A stretch of 64,000 nt of DNA from Malachius bipustulatus (lineage: Eukaryota > Arthropoda > Insecta > Coleoptera > Melyridae): contig OU342639.1 in the NCBI GenBank assembly GCA_910589415.1, positions 28,466,268 to 28,530,267 on the forward strand. The letters are read 5' to 3'. This document shows positions 22,817 through 33,847 of the stretch, piece after piece. The position numbers were made by a program, and so were the translations under genes. Each line of letters opens with the position of its first letter. Positions within the stretch are counted from its first letter, which is position 1. Below the pieces are notes generated by a model. The model was not told the DNA's origin. It made no database searches and saw only the letters and a program-made list of their open reading frames with translations.

Positions 22817-24777
22817 GAGAGGGTCTAACTTTCGAACCGCCTTGGACTCACGAATTTTTTTTTATTTTTTTTTCATAAAGTTGGACCCCCTCTCCATTTT
22901 GGTGTCATTTTCAAAAATTTAATCGACGCCCTGGCGGAGAAATGTGCATGCGAAGACATCGGCAATGGGTTTTTTGCACATAACTCGCTTAATTCAACTC
23001 TGAGCATAGTAAATATCCTGTCAAAAAATGAAGAGCTCTCTAAGACGCGTAATTTGAACTTTGACTGGTCCAAATCGGTCAAACGGTTCTCGAGATATCG
23101 CGTTTTCAATTTTAAGGCCCTTTCTTCAGGGTTCCGCCGCGGTGCGAATACAGCGCCGTCCGTGTTCGCGTGTTTTGCATGGAAAAAATCGACTTGGGGA
23201 CTTAATTTTTTTTTTCATCGACAGACAGCAGTGTCCTCAATGATGCCTGAAACTTTGAAGTCGCTATCTCGATTAGAGGGGGAGGGGGAGGGGAAATCAT
23301 AATTAAAATTCAAATTGCTATAACTTTCGCTAATATTGGGGCCTCGGGCCCAACCAATGGGAGATGACACTTTGGAATGCCTACTTTAAAATGTTTTTTT
23401 TTTCGATTCCGCCAATATTGGCAAGATGCCCGCAGAAAAAACCGATTTCCCTCCCTCCTTTTTTTTATAAAACTGGTTTTTTTGCCATGAAAGAAGGGGG
23501 TGGGAGTAAAAATTTTTTCGTCATCAGACGGGAATTTTTTTTATCTTCATTTGAGCCCCAGTAGACCTCGATCGGACCATTATTAAGGTCACAGGGTCAC
23601 CAAACGCGTTGTTTGGTCCTGTAGAATGGCAAGGATTAGGGTTAGCGGGTTCCGGTACTCGGCATTTTTTAGGGCTAAGTGTCCCCTTTCAAGATTTTCT
23701 TACCCCATGTCGCTATCTCAATTAGGGCCTGCACGCGGACGTGATATGTAAACCAAGTAATCTAGCGTGTGTGTCTGTGAGAGAAGAGAGAAAGGAGAGG
23801 GAGCGCTAGGCTCCCCCTACGGCTCTCGCTGCTCCGCGGCTAGATTCATTGGTTTACATATCACGTCTGCGTGCAGGCCCTAATTGAGATAGCGACATGG
23901 GGTAAGAAAATTTTGAAAGGGGACACTTAGCCCTAAAAAATGCCGGGTAGCGGAACCCGCTAACCCTAATCCTTGCCATTCTACAGGACCAAACGCGTTT
24001 GATGACCCTGTGACCTTAATAATGGTCCGATCGAGGTCTACTGGGGCTCAAATCGAAGATAAAAAAAATTCCCGTCTGATGGCGAAAAAAATGTTACCCC
24101 CACCCCCTTCTTTCATGGCAAAAAAACAGTTTAAAAAAAAAGGGGGGAGGGAAATCGGTTTTTCTGCGGGCATCTTGCCAATATTGGCGGAATCGAAAAA
24201 AAAAAAACCATTTTAAAGTAGGCATTCCAAAGTGTCATCTCCCATTGGTTGGGCCCGAGGCCCCAATATTAGCGAAAGTTATAGCAATTTTAATTATGAT
24301 TTCCCCTCCCCCTCCCCCTCTAATCAAGATAGCGACTTCAAAATTTCAGGCATCATTGAGGACACTGCTGTCTGTGGATGAAAAAAAAATTAAGTCCCTA
24401 AGTCGATTTTTTCCATGCAAAACACGCGAACACGGACGGCGGTGTATTCGCACCGCGGCGGAACCCTGAAGAAAGGGCCTTAAAATTGAAAATGCGATAT
24501 CTCAAGAACCGTTTGACCGATTTGGACCAGTCGAAGTTCAAATTACGCGTCTTCGAGAGCTCTTCATTTTTTGATAAGTGATTTACTATGCTCGGAGTTG
24601 AATTAAGCGAGTTATGTGCAAAAAACCCATTGCCGATGTCTTCGCATGCACATTTCTCCGCCAGGGCGTCGAATAAATTTTTGAAAATGCCACCAAAATG
24701 AAGGGGGTGTACAACTTTATGAAAAAAAAAATTCTCGAGTCCAAGGCGGATGGAGCCTTTTTTTTGACAGACCCTCT
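22817..24777. mobile_element. Giant near-perfect palindrome (foldback element, about 0.95-kb arms)
   Basis: The outer ends are GAGAGGGTCT (22817-22826) and AGACCCTCTC (24768-24777). The arms 22817-23766 and 23839-24777 are reverse complements almost throughout: for example GGACCAAACGCGTT, CGCACCGCGGCGGAACCCTG and GGAGATGACACTTTGG recur inverted. Small indels and substitutions are present. The central loop of about 72 bases is purine-rich on the left (GAGAGAAGAGAGAAAGGAG). Nothing inside is coding; open frames in both arms are mirror images. I see no clear target duplication. A transcript would fold into a hairpin close to 1 kb long. Confidence 0.8.
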
Positions 24778-26537
24778 CCACTATATGAGTCACTTTGTTA
24801 AACACAACAGCATAATGTCAGTGAGCAATTCGACATTCCTTTTATTTGACAACCATATTCTGTGGGACTTATTCTGTACTTATTTAGATAAGTTACCTGT
24901 TGATTGTAAATTTTCTTCCTACTGCAACAAAAAGATTCATGTCATGATGTGGGTGTGTGTATATTTCAATTGAGGTTCTCTACAATAATAGAGCAGTTGA
25001 CTGTTGGTTGATGCATGATTCAAGAGTATACCTATGACCATCTACGTTATTCCAGAATGCGTTACTATTGTCTCAAGTTAATCCAATGAATGTAATCCTG
25101 ACGGGATTCAGGAATTATTGTTTTAATAAGAATATTTATCGATGATGGATGACTTCTTTCCCACTATAATTTTACTGATAGACATGAGATATCATTTGCT
25201 CGTCCAGTGGTGTCAAAGCTTTGGTGTCAAAGTCTGCAAAAAATGCCCAATCGCGATCTCTAACGGCAGATGAAAACAGATGAAATCAGCAATCAGTTAA
25301 TCACAGAACTTTAGGGATGTATTCATAGAACATATTCTAAAGTTGATGCTAGGAAAGAGGTTCAAAAAATAAGAAATGTGGAAGGGCTTTACTCCAACTG
25401 ATACACCTCAAAAATCGGAATTGAAAGCATAAATACAAGAAAAGTAGAAATAGTTGAACTTGAAAGAAAGAGATGGAAATAGACAGCAGTTAATCAGTTT
25501 GTGGAGCTGAGGTATCAGAAGGTTTTACATTTAAACGTTTACATTATATTTTTCATACAATTTAGAAAGATCAATTATCGACATTCGCAAATATTGATAC
25601 TTCGATCCTCAGGAATTGCTTTCATTATAAATGTAACTCAATATAACCCAAGAGCAGAAAAACCTCACTTGCCTTTGACGACCATTTTCTTGTCTCCAGG
25701 GCTTTCCAATTTCAATATTATCAATATATAATTGTTTTACCAGTTCAATTTCTCAATCCTGAATGATAAAGGATGAAGCTAAGTTTTTAGATCATTGCCA
25801 GTTTTTTTCAACTAACAAAAAGTTTATTCAATATTGACATGTTAATTCATATTTCAAAATAATAAATAAATATGAAGTTCCAAAATTTTGCAGTTCGACA
25901 TAAAATCACTTGACTCATTTTTGCTCTGGATTTTTATATTACGTACTTTAGTTTAAAATGAAACTATTAAAATTATCAATTTTCCACCTTATTGTACTAT
26001 AAATATGGTATATCCTGGAATGTTTGTCAATATATTGTAAGAAAGTCTAAAGCTCCCTAATGAGGATATATCTCCTGATTTTGAAAGACATGACTGAACA
26101 ACAAAAATCCGCACAGCTTCGGCTTAACCGCGAGACTCCATCGTTCGCACTTTCTATTTCACTTTCAGTAGATGATTAATGTTACTCATGGTTGGCTACC
26201 TGTCATTTATCTACCTAGCCTTTATTGTTTCGTATTAACGCGTTAGTTGCAATAGCTACTGCTATTCATCTATTATAATTCAACTCAGCAATTTCAGCAT
26301 TGTTTTAGCAGTTTTATCACACCTCTCCCGAATATCTTGTCTAACATAATTCATTGTCAGCTCAGTTTGTAGGTATTACCAACATTATCTTGTATTACTG
26401 ACGTATCCCCATCGCTACTTAACCTATATTAGAGTCAGTATACACCCCTTGTCTCGATTGGAAGTTTATAGCAGGATATATGTATACCTATATATAAATA
26501 TGAATGAATATATCATTATATATTACGGATAGGTATA
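24778..26537. other. AT-rich non-coding stretch
   Basis: No repeat ends, domains or exon series were recognised. The frame at 25501-25731 (76 codons) has no motif. Confidence 0.4.
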
Positions 26538-27334
26538 CAGTGTGTGTCACAGGCATGGTACACCCCCTTTTTTTCTTTATTAATTTTTTTGAAATTTGGT
26601 ACGTCGCATATTCTCGATAGAGCGCACTTTTTAGCAGAAAATTGAATTTTTTCCCACATCCGGTTTTTCCGGAAATGTTTTTATTTTTAAATGGAACACC
26701 CTAAATATTATTATATTTTTGGATTCTATACATTTGTACGAATCCAACAATACCACATAAGTACCATTTTAAATGGCAAATTTGCTTTTATTTAATTTTT
26801 TATTTTCAATTATAGTGTGCCATGACTTCAGTTGTGTTCGTCACAGATGCAAAATGGGTACACCAAAATGTCCCTTATTGAAGTACCATTTGAAAAAAAT
26901 GAATTCAGCTCAAAAAATCATTCCGGTGCGCATAATTTATCCATTAATCACTTAATTTAGTACTTTGAACAAAAAATCGATTTTTCTAGCATTAGATGAT
27001 CCAATTGGAGTAAAACGAAATAGTCATGGCACACTATAATTGAGAAATAAAAAATTAAATAAAAACAAATTTGACATTTAAAATGGTACTTATGTGGTAT
27101 TGTTGGATTCGTACAAATGTATAGAATCCAAAAATATAATAATATATAGGGTGTCCTATTTAAAAACAAAAAGTTGGTTACATTTCCGGAAAAACCGGAA
27201 GTGGGAAAAAATTCCATTTTCTGCTAAAAAGTGCGCTCTATCGAGAATATTCGACGTACCAAATTTCAAAAAATTATCTCCAAAAATAAAGAAAAAAAAA
27301 GGGGGTGTACTTACCATGCCTGTGACACACACTG
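26538..27334. mobile_element. CAGTGTG-type palindromic MITE, copy 1
   Basis: The ends are CAGTGTGTGTCACAGG and its inverse, flanked by TA (26536-26537, 27335-27336). The inverted arms of about 290-310 bases are 26538-26828 and 27022-27334. The non-palindromic core of about 190 bases holds GGTGCGCATAATTTATCC. The right end has a small insertion (TTAC) relative to other copies. Two further copies lie in introns of the MFSD6-like gene. The TA duplication suggests Tc1/mariner-type transposition; no transposase is seen. Confidence 0.8.
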
Positions 27335-27574
27335 TATATTTTAGCAGAATATATAAGGAATAATGACATTATTACTCTCAGGCGACTCGAAAACTTTCCG
27401 TGATATGTATTAGAAATGGGAGAATAGCACTTTCAAAATTTATTATAAGTTCACTATAAATAAACGTTATTAGTCAACATCATATTGCATTGTTCATTAT
27501 AATGGCATTAGATAGTAATTTTTTTTTAAATTTGAAAAATTTTATTGTTAACTGAGCTTGTTAAAATCATCATC

Positions 27575-28560
27575 ATCGTGTAGCCGTCATTGTCCACTGC
27601 TGAACAGAGGCCTCCTCTAAGTTCCCTCAGATCTCTTGATTCCCAGTAGGTAACTCTTCTTATATCATCGCTCCAGTATACGACAGCGTATTAGTTCCAC
27701 AGTACAAATTATTTTTTTTAATATTTCGACATTTCAAAACTCAAAATTTTTAGTTTCAGTCTCATAATTTTGAAATTGCAAAGTCAAATTTTGAGATTAA
27801 GTCTTGGGAAAAAATCTCAAAATTTTGGTCAGCCTACAGAAGTAGTACGCATTCAAAGGGATTATTCCGCTGCTGAAATATAGTTGAATGAATGCCAGCA
27901 CAGATTTTTACTGAATAAAAAAGATGACCAGATTGATCGGTTCCAAACCAGATTGATCGGAACCTGATAAGTCAGCTCATTCGCCATTGTTAGTTTTTTT
28001 TCCTGAAATTTCAAGAAAATTAATAACAAGAAAAGTAAAATATAAAATAGATAGAAGAAAAATCCCTAGAGGTTGTAAATTTCAAAGGGGAGAGAGAACC
28101 TAATAACAACGACCTAAGACCTGACTTATCAGATTCTGGCCAGAATTCAGCTACTAAATCACGCAACACAGAACTTCGTTGAGTGACATGCGCATCATAT
28201 TGTTCTAAACTCGGAGACCACTTTTGTAGGATTGCCAAATTTGGAGTTTAATTAAAGCCTTTTGAGATTAAAACCCAAAATTTTGAGTTTTAAAATGTCG
28301 AAATATAAAAAAAATGTTTGTGCTGTGGCACTAATACACCGTCGTACATTTTTCTCGTGGTCGCTATTCGGATATTCTTTTAGTCCACCTGTCGTCTGAT
28401 ATTCTCGCCACATGACCTGCCCATCTCCATTTCATTCTAGTTATGTGTTCAACAATGTCTTTAACTTTAGTCCTCTCTGTCTGATAGTTATTGGATATAT
28501 TCTATCTCTTTTAGAGTTGCCAAGAGTGGCTCTCTCCATTTCCCTTTGGCCTTTAGTGAA
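27575..28560 (-). pseudogene. RTE/CR1-like retrotransposon C-terminal relic split by a MITE
   Basis: On the minus strand, 28560 to 28347 reads ERATLG, then TKVKDIVEHITRMKWRWAGHV and WTKRISEWRPREK after frame adjustment (quoted in parts). 27678 to 27575 continues WSDDIRRVTYWESRDLRELR and GGLCSAVDNDGYTMMM. This is the familiar C-terminus of insect non-LTR elements (KWxWAGHxAR...GRPxTRWxDD...EAYVQQWT). The piece between WRPREK and WSDD is replaced by a 668-bp MITE (27679-28346). Confidence 0.65.
27679..28346. mobile_element. MITE with ~90-bp terminal inverted repeats inside an RTE-like relic
   Basis: The left end is TACGACAGCGTATTAGT. The right end inverted is TACGACGGTGTATTAGT, and matching continues through CCACAGYACAAA and TTTCGACATTT to about 90 bases. 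A TA dinucleotide flanks or begins each end. The interior contains a short tandem repeat (CCAGATTGATCGG twice, about 27930-27960) and no ORF. Its insertion point is defined by the interrupted retrotransposon reading frame. Confidence 0.7.
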
Positions 28561-28867
28561 TGTAATCTAATATTCTTTTCCATTGAAAAGGCACATGCAC
28601 TACAGGTAAATCCCTTATGGTGCTCTGAGAGCGGTGCATGCGCGGAGATATCGATTCACGTTCACTTTGAATCGTTGAAGGTTGTATTCCTCAGGAAACA
28701 CTTCGCTTGGAATGCGATTCTGTACATGAAAGTAGTCTGAAATAATTAAGGTAGTGCGAGGTGTAACGAGCTGAACCTGATAGGGATGAGCTACTGCGGC
28801 TTGACGTATATTTCTGGTCGGCTTCGTTCTAGGTGGGATCGACCGGGATACGTCTTGCCATAAAAAA

Positions 28868-28935
28868 ATAATTTCTCATAAATTTCCCATAAAAATTCCC
28901 ATATAAATTACCCATAACTCCCCATAATAATAATT
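28868..28935 (+). repeat. Degenerate CCCATAAAA-type minisatellite
   Basis: Five diverged units of about 12-14 bases built on TCCCATAAAA (CTCATAAA, CCCATAAAA, CCCATATAAA, CCCATAAC, CCCATAATAA) lie in tandem. Confidence 0.55.
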
Positions 28936-30044
28936 GCTAAATTAGGTATCGTGCACCTATATGCATAATAAAATCGAAATAAAATGGCAAACAAGTAAAT
29001 AAGTGTGTAAAAAGTAAACACCGCTGTCTTAAAGGCTTGGGTATTATAAGGCACTTGCATTCAATAGTCGCGGTTTCAGTAACTCTTACGAGTTACTCGT
29101 GCGAAAAACCCTTAACTAGTCAACTGCTGCTGCGCAGGGTTATATTTAAAGAGACTGTAGTGGACGTATGCAGTGGGGTGTGAAGTGATTGGTGCTGTTG
29201 AAAAAAGGCGGCTGTTCTCAGGTACTGTTTTGGTCGTCTTTTAGATCTCCGATCTCTTTAAGTGTCCGTTTTCTCCAAATTTGTATACAATTCTGGTAAC
29301 ACTAGATTGCTTAACTGATTATTTGATGGTCGATTGGGGTATTTATCGATGGACAAATGACACACTACCTAGTTGTTGGATTCGATTTTTATCATCCCAG
29401 CCTAATAAAATAAGAGTATTTTAATTATCTCGGCTTCCAATAATTCAGAACTAACGAAGCAAATCATAACTGGAGAAAGTTTTCATCCGACTGTAAGGTC
29501 TACATTTATCGCTAACAATAAAAAAAGTTGTCAAAATAGCTAAGTTTGAAATTCTTACACTGTTGTTTAAACCAAAACATTTATAGTATCTGCTACTTTC
29601 AACAGACACTTTTGTTGAGAAACCAAAATATTATCGAACTATTCTGTAATATTTATTTTTTCCAAAATAAATAATAAAAAAAAAAATTTGTGCTTTGTGA
29701 ATATATTTCGTCAATTCGCTTTTCAATTTTCAAATACGGTACCTACTACACGATCTCCTTTCTACTATTTGAGAATTTTCTGAGGGGCCGCTATATCCTT
29801 CTCAGGGGATGACATATAGAGAATGGAATTTTGCGTTAAACAGCTGCAGTAATTTTAAAACAGAAATCGACTATACACGATTTTTTCATCAAAAATCGTT
29901 AGTTTTCCTTATCTTGAATTTATATTCTTTATGTATTAAAAACTCTTAGAGTACCTCAACTCAACTAAAAATTCTACCCTTTAAAATCTCCAATTTCATT
30001 CAAGTTTGAAAAAAATTCTGAAACAGCTCAATTTTTTTTAAGGC
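28936..30044. other. Non-coding stretch
   Basis: No gene recognised. A slightly GC-richer patch at 29030-29270 includes TTATATTTAAAG and could be a promoter or LTR remnant, but nothing supports a specific call. Confidence 0.35.
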
Positions 30045-31056
30045 CATATCAAAACGTATTCTGAAGCAGAGCAAGAAAGACTCCTGGAACAATTACGTAA
30101 GCTCCATAGCCTCAAACACCCCATCCAAACAAGTATGGGCAAAGATAAAACAAATGAGAGGTGTAAATACCATTCAAAAAATACCAGCCGTAACAAGACA
30201 AGACAACAAGATTATCAGTGACGACCCTACTATTGTTACCCACCTTGCAGAGCATTTCCAAACAAAATCAAAAAACCGCAAAACCCTAGATACACCCCAA
30301 CAATAAATAAACCCAACCGGTACAAATTTTGGTCCCGACCCAATCAACAACCCTTTCACTCACCATGAACTTACTACAGCCCTTTCCTCATTAAAAAATT
30401 CTGCCGCAGGACCCGATGACATCCCTGGCTCATTCCTAAAAAACCTACACCCTAACTCACTAAATAAGCTTCTGGAGCTATACAATTACATCTGGACATC
30501 ACAAAAATTCCCAATAGTCTGGAAACAGTCAATTCTTCTCCCCATAAAGAAACCCCATACTACACCGGCCCCTTTCCCAAGCTCATTCAGACCCATCTCC
30601 CTAACCTGCACGCTATGTAAACTCATGGAGAAAATGATCAACAAAAGACTACTCTGGTATTTTGAACGTCACAACATCATCAATGAAGCTCAATCAGGCT
30701 GCAGACCGATGAGATCCACACACGACAACCTTGTCCTACTCCAATCAGACATAGCAAGTGCAATGAGTGAAAAACAGGACATCACAGCAGTCACCTTCGA
30801 CCTGGAAAGCGCATTTGATTCTGTACCAAGAGCCACCATACTCAACAAACTGAAAGAAGCGAACCTTAATGGAAACATCTATTATTTTATTGAGAACTTC
30901 CTTGTCAACAGATCGTTCAAAGTGAGAGCCAATGGGATCACATCGACCTCATATTCTCTGGAGAATGGCGTCCCACAAGGTTCATTCCTTAGCCCATCGC
31001 TCTTCCTCTTAGCCATTAATGACATATGCGCTTCCGTTAAACCACCCATAAAATAT
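30045..31056 (+). pseudogene. Non-LTR retrotransposon ORF2 relic, 5' part (I/Jockey-like)
   Basis: One reading frame runs through the element with only one obvious in-frame stop (TAA at 30304-30306). It gives the pre-RT linker (KDSWNNYVSSI, VWAKIKQMRG), then NSAAGPDDIPGSFLKNL, SFRPISLTCTLCKLMEKMI, AQSGCRPMRSTHDNL, AVTFDLESAFDSVPRA (motif A) and LENGVPQGSFLSPSLFLLAI (motif B). The frame stops at PPIKY, where a Helentron-like copy is inserted. It resumes with the YADD motif at 32416. The 5' end is truncated, with no endonuclease domain. The copy is relatively young compared with the other retrotransposon relics here. Confidence 0.8.
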
Positions 31057-31192
31057 TAGTGTATTTTTTAACAAAAAATACACTATTGAGGACGACATCA
31101 CTTTTCGAAAATCACCCAAACTCATCAAATGTCCACCGATCATGACCCCCAGATCACGAAAAAGTGGTTTTCCAAAATTCACCTGCCCACGA

Positions 31193-31252
31193 TATATATA
31201 TATATATTTATATATTTATATATATATTTATATATTTATATATTTATATATT
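31193..31252. repeat. TATA microsatellite in copy D
   Basis: TATATATATATTTATA-type tract at the same internal position as in copies C and E, giving two spurious Tyr-Ile-rich open frames. Confidence 0.85.
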
Positions 31253-32160
31253 TCTCCAAAATCGCGAAATTTCGATTTTAAAAACGCTCCTGTGGCTTTA
31301 TCTTTTAAGATTAGTGAACGAAATTTTGGGTCCTTGTAAAGCTTGGGAATGACGTTGGATTTTCGTTGAAAAACTTTCCAAAAGTCCCATCACTTCTACA
31401 GGGTGTCCCTTCAAAATTCCAGGTATCCGGTTTTTGTCATCTAATTTCAGGTCGCAGTTTTGAATCTAGGAGGCTGAAATTTTTGTGGGAGTAAGATATC
31501 TATAAAAACTGGTCTGGTATTGTACTTGAGCAAAATCGGTCGAGCCGTTTCAAAATGGCGGTCATTTTAATTTTTGAAAAATTTGCTAATATTTGAACCC
31601 CTGTATGAGCAAGATGGGAAAAAAACTTTGAAATCAAATTAACAGGATTTGAAGAAAATTATTGGAAATTTGAGTTAATGCAATAAAATTAGCATATTTT
31701 CCATTAATAAGCCAGTGTCGTGGGTAGGAAAAAGGGTGAAAATGTGTCAATTCTATAACCGTTTATGAGTCCATTTTTGAATAAGTTGAACCGAAATTTT
31801 CCATTTTTTTTTTGCTTTAACATATAATTTGATGTCTTAGCTTCAATTCTCCTCGATTAATGTAGCACTTTAAACGAAAAACAAAAAAGTTTTTCGCTTG
31901 TGCAAAATTAGCTTGCACTTATTAAATCGATGAAATGGTTCTCAATTTCTTTTTTATTTTTTTTCACATTCAATTATGAATGGTTCTGAAAATTAGAAGA
32001 GCAATCGCAACGACAATTAAATCACCTACATGCGGGTGAAAAAAGTATTCAAATTGGTCTTTTAATAACTAAGATATGACTAGTTTAAAAAATAAAATGT
32101 GTAGGATGAAGTATTGGACGTACTACATATACCTACTCGATCATCGCTACATATTTGAAA

Positions 32161-32258
32161 GGCACCTTTAGCTCAGTTAATTAGGCCAGCGAACCCTTGC
32201 CTAAATAGTAAACTGTTGATGCGGGTTCGAAACCACGAGAGGGCTATTCTTTTTTTTT
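32161..32258 (+). ncRNA. tRNA-like Pol III cassette in copy D
   Basis: GGCACC at 32161 is followed by TAGCTCAGTTAATTAGG (box A, 32169-32185), GGTTCGAAACC (box B, 32224-32234) and a T9 run (32250-32258) that fits a Pol III terminator. The box spacing (about 38 bases between boxes) is tRNA-like. The T stem is imperfect and the 3' acceptor strand is absent, so this is a tRNA-derived relic or SINE head rather than a tRNA gene. The same unit occurs inverted in copy C. Confidence 0.4.
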
Positions 32259-32415
32259 GGTAGGTAGGTGGTTTTCCGCTTTTCCCCCCCAAAAAATCGG
32301 ATTATTTTTTCATTATATTCATTATAAAAAAAAAATAGGAAGAAAATATTTATTATTGAATCGCATAAAAATACACTATTTCTGCGATTGATGCGCAAGA
32401 AGGTTTTTTTTGTAT

Positions 32416-33655
32416 TTTCTTTACGCCGACGACCTGTTACTGTACTGCCATGGGAAAAACACAAGAAGCACCTGTTCCCTCCTACAAAATGCAGTGGATA
32501 ACATCAGCAATTGGGCAAACATATTCGGTTTCACTTTCTCAACCTCCAAATCCAAAGTAATAAAATTCTCCAGAAGATACAGCAGCACCTCGCCTCCCCA
32601 AATAACACTAAATGGTGTTCCACTAGAATCAGTAAGCAACCTGAAGATACTTGGAATTACATTTGATAGCAAACTCACGTGGATCAAATAAGAGGCAATT
32701 GCCTAAACCGTCTAAATATATTAAAAATCCTATCTCACAATGTCTGAGGCGCCGATGAAGAAGCCCTACTCAGAATCTACAGAAGCCTAATTCTTTCTCG
32801 GATAGACTACGGCAGTATAATGTACCACTCTGCAGCAAAATCCGTGCTGCGAAAGCTGAACACAATCCAGAACAATGCACTAAGAATCTGCCTAGGCGCC
32901 TCTAAATCTAGCCCAGTTCCAAGCCTCCATCTAGAGAGTCGAGTGCTTCCCCTTCACCTACGACGAGAACAATTGGTCCTTTCGTATGCTGCCAGACTAT
33001 CCGCAAATCCCAAGAACCCCGCTTACAAACTACTAATCAATCCCACCCATCGAAACCTCCATGCGCCCTCACAAACAATCCCCCATATCTTATCCACCTT
33101 GCAAGGAAATACCTCCCTGACCGAGACAACTCTATTCTCAATCCCTGAAACCCCACCCTGGACAAGAACTCTACCACGGATTGACACATCGCTCAACCAA
33201 CTCAAGAAATCGGAAACTCCCAAGTCAACATATAAACAACACTTTCTCAACCTGATAAACACCAGTCAGTTCGATACAGTTTACTATACAGACGCTTCAA
33301 AACCCCCAGATTCAATTGGCTTCTCCGTCACCACCTCGCAAGAAACCCTGAGGAAGTAGAATGCACAAAATACCAAGACGCGCGCCAAAAATTTGGCTTG
33401 GAAAGAAGTTCAAAGGAGATCCTCGGGTCTCCAGATCAGTATGAAGCAGTGATAAGCTTTCTGCAAGAATCACACCTGTACCAACAAATCTAGATACAGA
33501 CTAGCAATCAAAATATACTGCACCGTACATATACTGCGCAATCCAAGTATAATTACAATACTTATGTTCAACCCGTTGTACCTGTGTCAATGACCAAAGT
33601 AGTCGAGACATGTTAATATAAATAAATAAATAAAAATAAAATAAAAATAAATCAT
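32416..33655 (+). pseudogene. Non-LTR retrotransposon ORF2 relic, 3' part with partial RNase H
   Basis: It resumes with FLYADDLLLYCHG (motif C intact), then WANIFGFTFSTSKSKVI, LKILGITFDSKLTWI, and, after a frameshift near 32690, the C-terminal region (MYHSAAKSVLRKLNTIQNNA, RICLGASKSSPVPSLHLES). VYYTDASKPPDSIGFSV follows, the start of an RNase H domain (YTDxSK), which is cut short by a stop at 33357-33359; the rest of RNase H is deleted. A TAAATAAATAAAAATAAA tail near 33620-33652 marks the 3' end. RT plus RNase H and the A-rich tail fit the I/Jockey group. Confidence 0.8.
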
Positions 33656-33847
33656 CCAAAATAAAGACAATAATGCATGGTTGTACCTATAAATAATAAA
33701 AACAACTTCAAAATGTTATGTCACTTAATCCCTGTCGCTATTTAAATTTTTTGAAAACGTATCTGTACGCTAAAGGAATTCAAACTTTGGAACTACGATA
33801 AAATTCAGTTCGCCTTTAAGTTAAAATTGGGACATACTGTACCAATA

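Larger units (their letters stand above)
31057..32407 (+). mobile_element. Helentron-like element, copy D, inserted in a reverse transcriptase
   Basis: It starts with the hairpin TAGTGTATTTTTTAAC...AATACACTA at 31057 and ends at GCGCAAGAAGGTTTT (32407; a further T-rich tail to about 32415 may belong to it). The internal complementary repeat AAAAATACACTA is at about 32368-32380. A TATA tract lies at 31193-31252 and the tRNA-like Pol III cassette at 32161-32258. No target duplication is required, because the host reading frame resumes directly (IKY, then FLYADD). Confidence 0.75.

Noticed and set aside
23637..23655. TTAGGGTTAG as interstitial telomere repeat
   Set aside because: Only about one and a half units, and the usual insect telomere unit is TTAGG; it is part of the palindrome arm.
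22873..24973. Multiple frames of 60-135 codons within the giant palindrome
   Set aside because: Each has an inverted counterpart in the other arm and low-complexity runs; none has a recognisable domain.
26957..27363. Open frames in both arms of the CAGTGTG MITE
   Set aside because: Mirror-image frames in palindromic arms, absent or broken in other copies; no domain.
32161..32258. Functional tRNA gene
   Set aside because: Boxes A and B are present, but the T stem is mispaired and the 3' acceptor strand complementary to GGCACCT is missing.
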